This document shows, piece by piece, positions 60,683-64,000 of a stretch of 64,000 bases of DNA; positions within the stretch are counted from its first letter, which is position 1, and every line of letters starts with the position of its first letter. Where the stretch lies: the NCBI GenBank assembly GCA_000955785.1, contig JYOD01000039.1, positions 1 to 64,000 of the forward strand, read 5' to 3'. Origin of the DNA: Burkholderiaceae bacterium 16 (GTDB taxonomy: Bacteria; Pseudomonadota; Gammaproteobacteria; Burkholderiales; Burkholderiaceae). Made by a program: the position numbers and the translations under genes. A model generated the notes under the pieces. It did not search any database. It was given only the letters and a program-made list of their open reading frames with translations, and was not told the DNA's origin.

Positions 60683-61934
60683 GGGGAGCTTCTCCTTCGG
60701 TTCGTTGCGCTTTCGACCCATCCCTGGAGATGCCTGACGCGAACAGCGTATCGATGGAGGCCTCGTCGTAGCCGGCCTCACGCAGTACCTCACGGCTGTG
60801 CTCACCCAGGCCGGGTGCATGGCGGCGGCTTGTCGGTGGGGTGCCATGCCATTCGCTGGGCACCGCCATCTCCCGGATGCGCCCGACGGCCGGGTGATCC
60901 GATTCGCTGAAGAAGCCGATATCCCGCAAATGGGGATCATCCAGCAACGACTCGAACGTGTGCATCGGAAAGACCGGAACATCGGCCTCCTTGAGCAGGG
61001 TGCGCCATTCCTCGGTGGTGCGCTTGGCCATTTCGTCGCTGACCATCGCATACAGTTCGGTGATGTTGGCGGTGCGGGTGTTCATGTTGGCGAAGCGCGG
61101 ATCGGTGTCGTACAACTCCGGCTTGCCAATGACCTGGAGGAAGGCGCGCCAATGATGATCGTGATAGATCAGGCAGCAGACATGTCCGTCCTTCGTCTTG
61201 TACGGGCGCCGCTCCGGCGAGAGCAGGCGCGGATAGCCGAAGCCGCCCTTTGCCGGAACGAAGGTCTCGCCATACAGGTGGTCTCCCATCACATAGGGAA
61301 CCATGGTCTCGAACATGGGGACATCAACGCGCTGGCCCTTGCCGGTGCTCCCCCGCGAATACAGGGCGGCACAGATCACGCCGAAAGCATAGAGCCCCAC
61401 CGAGCGATCCGCGATGGTGATTGGCAGATATCGAGGACTGTCGCCGCTGCCCAGCGAAACGGCCAGCGGCAGGCCGGTTGCGGCCTGGATCAGATCATCG
61501 AAGGCAGCCTGGGGCGCGTAGCGTCCGCGCTGCGAAAAGCCGAACATGCCGACATAGACCAGGCGCGGATTGATGGCCGATAGCGTTTCATAGTCCAGCC
61601 CCAGCCGCTGCATGGCCTGTGGGCGCACGTTGTAGGCCAGCACGTCAGCATCCCGTACCAGGCAAAGCAGGGCCTCCCGCCCTTCGGGCGCTTTCAGGTC
61701 AAGTACGATGCTGCGCTTGTTGCGGTTCAGGCCCAGGAAGAGCGGCCCCAGCTTTTCATCGCCGCAGGGACCTATGCCGCGCGTACTATCTCCGGTCGGA
61801 GACTCGACCTTGATCACGTCGGCGCCCAAGTCAGCCAGCATCTGGGTAGCCGAGGGCCCCATGAATACTGACGTGATGTCAACCACTTTCACGCCAGCCA
61901 GCGGCCCCGTTGTCTCGTCTTTCTTCATATCCAT
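60675..61934 (-). CDS. CaiB/BaiF-type (family III) CoA transferase
   Basis: A 419-residue CoA transferase, closely similar along its length to the protein at 22734 (GVKVVDITSVFMGPSATQML, DLGADVIKVESPTGD, VRPQAMQRLGLDYETL, QRVDVPMFETMVPYVMGDHL). The acyl-accepting Asp is in TIADRSVGLYA. The start is at 61934, or at 61928, which has equal support. It opens the hydratase/AtuA/GntR unit, preceded by a promoter-like region with dyads. Confidence 0.9.
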   Translation of the reverse strand: MDMKKDETTGPLAGVKVVDITSVFMGPSATQMLADLGADVIKVESPTGDSTRGIGPCGDEKLGPLFLGLNRNKRSIVLDLKAPEGREALLCLVRDADVLAYNVRPQAMQRLGLDYETLSAINPRLVYVGMFGFSQRGRYAPQAAFDDLIQAATGLPLAVSLGSGDSPRYLPITIADRSVGLYAFGVICAALYSRGSTGKGQRVDVPMFETMVPYVMGDHLYGETFVPAKGGFGYPRLLSPERRPYKTKDGHVCCLIYHDHHWRAFLQVIGKPELYDTDPRFANMNTRTANITELYAMVSDEMAKRTTEEWRTLLKEADVPVFPMHTFESLLDDPHLRDIGFFSESDHPAVGRIREMAVPSEWHGTPPTSRRHAPGLGEHSREVLREAGYDEASIDTLFASGISRDGSKAQRTEGEAPHE

Positions 61935-62033
61935 TTCATCTCGGTGGGTCAATGTATGACGGCTGGCCCCGAGGCCACCGTTCTCTGCCTGGTCGGTGTT
62001 GAACCGGCAGCCGAGCACATCGTTCCATAAGTC

Positions 62034-62065
62034 GACCTATCGAATAGGCGGAAGGTAGGTCAAGT
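62034..62065 (-). promoter_or_regulatory. Candidate promoter/operator of the CaiB-AtuA operon
   Basis: The minus strand has TTGACC (62062-62057) as a -35. Within the following 25 bp come the dyad CCTAT-N3-ATAGG (62036-62048) and an outer inverted pair GACCTA/TAGGTC. The -10 is not clear. The GntR/UTRA protein at 57299 is a candidate to bind here. Confidence 0.4.
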
Positions 62066-62105
62066 GCCGCGCACTGGCTGACGGGGGAGACATCTGGCCG
62101 ATGGT

Positions 62106-63206
62106 CTACTGGGGCCCGCCGTCGAGTTCTGGTATCCGCTTCTTGATTTTCGAGATAGTGTGGATCTTCACCCTTTGCGCCCAGGGACCATCGATGGTGC
62201 GCAGATTCTTGCCCACGAGATGCGCCAGGCCAAGCTCGTCACTGAGCTGCGGAAGGGACGTCTCGATATCGAGCGAGAGGTTGGTGACAAGAACGTCGCC
62301 GCCATGGAAGACGAGGCTGTTCGACCAGAGAAAGCCTTTGGGTGCCCCCTCGCGATCGATACCGCCGAAGTCGCCGAGCTTGGCAATCACCCGGCCCTGC
62401 GTCGGCTCGAGCACGAGAATCTCGTTGGACTGGTTGCACGCGATCCAGAGGTTGTCGTGCTCATCGATCTTCACACCGTCGGGTCCGCCGCCGATCCGGT
62501 TGACGAAGACTTCAGGCGTGCCGGGCTCAAGCGTCGAGCCTGTCAGCGGTATCTTGACAACGATGTCGTTCGCCGTATTGGCGACGAACAAGGCTGTAGT
62601 CTTGTTGTTGAACGCCAAGCCATTGGCGCCGATGGTCGGTGGGATCCGCGTGGGCTTCAGCAGCGCGCTGGTGACCCATGCCGACGCTTCGCCGCCGTCG
62701 GGTCCGACCTTCCAGATGATGCCCTGGTGGGCGTCGGTCACGTAGACGTTTCCAGCGGGGTCAAACGTCAATCCGTCGAGGCCGGGGTTCTTGCCGGTGA
62801 CCGTCATGAACACGGACGAGGCCCCCGTTCTGGGATCGACGCTCAGGACCTTCGCGCCCTTGTAGTCGACGACGAGCAACTGGCCCGTGCGAGGATGGAA
62901 GCCGAGGTCAAGCAACAATCGGCTCGAGCCCTTGATGCTGACAGTGCGCAGGTGCTTGCCCTGCGGGTCGAACACAAGAAGCGCACCCTCGCTCGTCCTG
63001 GGTTTTTCCACCGCCACCGTGACGACGTAGACGTTGCCTTCGCGGTCCACGGCGATCCCCTCTGGATGCGCCTCCCCCGAGGGCAAAGTGGCGAATGTCT
63101 CAACCTTGCCGCGTTCCCAGGCTCTTGCGGCTAGCGGCGTCGCCAGCAACACGAGGAACATCAGCATCGGCAGTATCGGCATCCTCTGGGCTTTGATCAT
63201 TCTCAT
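62106..63206 (-). CDS. Exported SMP-30/gluconolactonase-like beta-propeller
   Basis: A 366-residue protein with a signal peptide (MLMFLVLLATPLAARA, cleavage before WERG) and a six-bladed NHL/SMP-30-type propeller: HPEGIAVDREGNVYVVTVA, GLDGLTFDPAGNVYVTDAH, GANGLAFNNKTTALFVANT, and GPDGVKIDEHDNLWIACNQ. The repeated acidic-Gly turns are typical of Ca-dependent lactonases. It would act in the periplasm on a lactone or ester. It lies upstream of the CaiB operon and downstream of the dioxygenase-like cupin gene. Confidence 0.82.
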   Translation of the reverse strand: MRMIKAQRMPILPMLMFLVLLATPLAARAWERGKVETFATLPSGEAHPEGIAVDREGNVYVVTVAVEKPRTSEGALLVFDPQGKHLRTVSIKGSSRLLLDLGFHPRTGQLLVVDYKGAKVLSVDPRTGASSVFMTVTGKNPGLDGLTFDPAGNVYVTDAHQGIIWKVGPDGGEASAWVTSALLKPTRIPPTIGANGLAFNNKTTALFVANTANDIVVKIPLTGSTLEPGTPEVFVNRIGGGPDGVKIDEHDNLWIACNQSNEILVLEPTQGRVIAKLGDFGGIDREGAPKGFLWSNSLVFHGGDVLVTNLSLDIETSLPQLSDELGLAHLVGKNLRTIDGPWAQRVKIHTISKIKKRIPELDGGPQ

Positions 63207-63341
63207 GTTGCACTCTCAATCTCGCGGATTGATGGATCGTCACTGATTGATCTGATCGGTGTCGTACACGCTGGTCTATAAGGAGCAGAGGAACGGCACC
63301 GCGCAGGCCGACGAGCGGCCTGCCATGGTGTAAGTCGCTTT

Positions 63342-63890
63342 TTATTCCTTGACAACGTCGGCGCCGTTGCCGCGGACGTAGGGCACCGGTCCGATGCCGC
63401 GCGCCGCCGCGAGAGCGTGGATCGCGTACTGGATCGAGAGCGCGTCATTGAGCGAGTGGAACGTGCCGTCCTCGTTGAAGCTCACTTGTGCGCCTTCGAT
63501 CCAGGCGATGGTGATCGTGTCCTCGGTGTTGTCCTCGGGGGTGTAGAAGGTGTGCACCGAGCCGCCGGGCTCGTAGAGGTAGGAGCCCGCCGTCTGCGGC
63601 TGGTCGGGGTACTCGCGATACTTCCAGCAGCCCTGGATCGTCCACACCTGCGCCGTACCGGTGTGGTAGTGAATCGGCAGGGAACAACCGGGTTCCACGA
63701 TGGCCATGAAGACCCACTCTCCGCGCTCCGGGTCCAGGCGCAGCGGCTTGATGTGGATGCCCGGAAAGACATCCTTGATCAGCGGGATCTGCTCGATGTT
63801 GACGGTCAGGAGCTTGTCCTGCGGCAGGGCGGGCAGCGGCAGGAGGGCGCCGGTAGACGTGGTGGGCTGCGCGAGAATTCTTGCATTCAT
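63342..63890 (-). CDS. 2,4'-dihydroxyacetophenone dioxygenase-like cupin
   Basis: A 182-residue cupin of the ChrR/2,4'-dihydroxyacetophenone dioxygenase type. The first motif IHYHTGTAQVWTIQG supplies two His and the second EPGGSVHTFYTPEDN another His, enough for a mononuclear Fe or Zn site. DAD cleaves the C-C bond between the two carbonyl-bearing side-chain carbons of its substrate. The ATG at 63890 has GGAGAC. It is the first gene of the right cluster within the window; its promoter lies at the window edge. Confidence 0.82.
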   Translation of the reverse strand: MNARILAQPTTSTGALLPLPALPQDKLLTVNIEQIPLIKDVFPGIHIKPLRLDPERGEWVFMAIVEPGCSLPIHYHTGTAQVWTIQGCWKYREYPDQPQTAGSYLYEPGGSVHTFYTPEDNTEDTITIAWIEGAQVSFNEDGTFHSLNDALSIQYAIHALAAARGIGPVPYVRGNGADVVKE

Positions 63891-64000
63891 GAGTTGTCTC
63901 CGTTTGTTAGAGGAGGTGAAACAGTGGACGGAAACCGTCCTTTGATGAGACAGAGGAGGCACGCCGGACCAGCGGCAAACTTAGGGCTGCGGCGGCAACG

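Noticed and set aside
1..64000. CRISPR arrays, tRNA and rRNA genes, prophage genes
   Set aside because: No regularly spaced repeats, no tRNA-like cloverleaf with a CCA end, no rRNA stretches and no phage structural or lysis genes were seen while reading both strands.

Overview
The window looks like chromosomal (or chromid) DNA of a Burkholderiales bacterium of the Cupriavidus/Ralstonia type. It has high GC with strong G/C third-position bias, four separate Bug-type (TctC-like) periplasmic solute-binding proteins, a Gram-negative porin, and many acyl-CoA and CoA-ester catabolic genes. The genus is an inference from gene style; no rRNA or tRNA gene is present to fix it.

Layout. (1) 207-11210, minus strand: a CoA-ester degradation cluster with an acyl-CoA ligase, a catalytic/non-catalytic MaoC pair, two SDR dehydrogenases, a Bug protein, an NDP-forming acyl-CoA synthetase, and a DUF35 plus Cys-less thiolase-fold pair of the kind that works as a retro-aldolase in steroid side-chain breakdown. 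(2) 11527-15432, plus strand: a 1301-residue regulator in which a degenerate IS630-type transposase is fused to a MalT-like STAND ATPase/LuxR regulator. (3) 15645-21360: a partly decayed cluster (SDR remnant, intact acyl-CoA dehydrogenase, MaoC remnant, a second dehydrogenase, enoyl-CoA hydratase, porin). (4) 21427-33038: two facing operons around a LysR regulator. The plus operon is CaiB, two acyl-CoA dehydrogenases, thiolase and hydratase; the minus operon is Bug, racemase-like CaiB, hydratase and SDR. Both operon promoters carry the same tandem operator (ATAC-N7-GTAT, then ACAT-N7-GTAT, 21 bp apart) in front of equally spaced -35/-10 elements, so one LysR-type regulator probably controls both.

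(5) 33480-42585: an accessory island built of broken pieces. It holds a pRiA4b ORF3 fragment, an AbiEi/AbiEii-like toxin-antitoxin pair with an operator array, KfrA-like and H-NS-like plasmid gene fragments, psuG, a GntR gene that lost its N-terminus, and a Tn3-family transposase with one nonsense and three frameshift lesions. Two sequence pairs link the pieces: a 93-bp transposase tail shared by the toxin gene and the Tn3 gene, and a roughly 55-bp inverted pair enclosing the psuG segment. (6) 42692-43907: divergent HxlR regulator and azoreductase. (7) 43973-50928, minus: an aromatic-ring degradation operon (extradiol dioxygenase, FAH-type hydrolase, CoA ligase, flavin monooxygenase, outer-membrane MetA-like protein) with a clear promoter/operator upstream. 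(8) 51770-55204, plus: a zinc-ribbon/class III cyclase/AAA/TPR signalling protein. (9) 55450-63890, minus: a further catabolic cluster (DHAP-dioxygenase-like cupin, SMP-30-like lactonase, CaiB, hydratase, AtuA, GntR/UTRA regulator, bicupin, Bug).

Together the catabolic blocks describe an organism that takes up organic acids or aromatic acids through porins and Bug proteins, activates them with CoA ligases or CoA transferases, and shortens them by beta-oxidation. The actual substrates cannot be read from the sequence.
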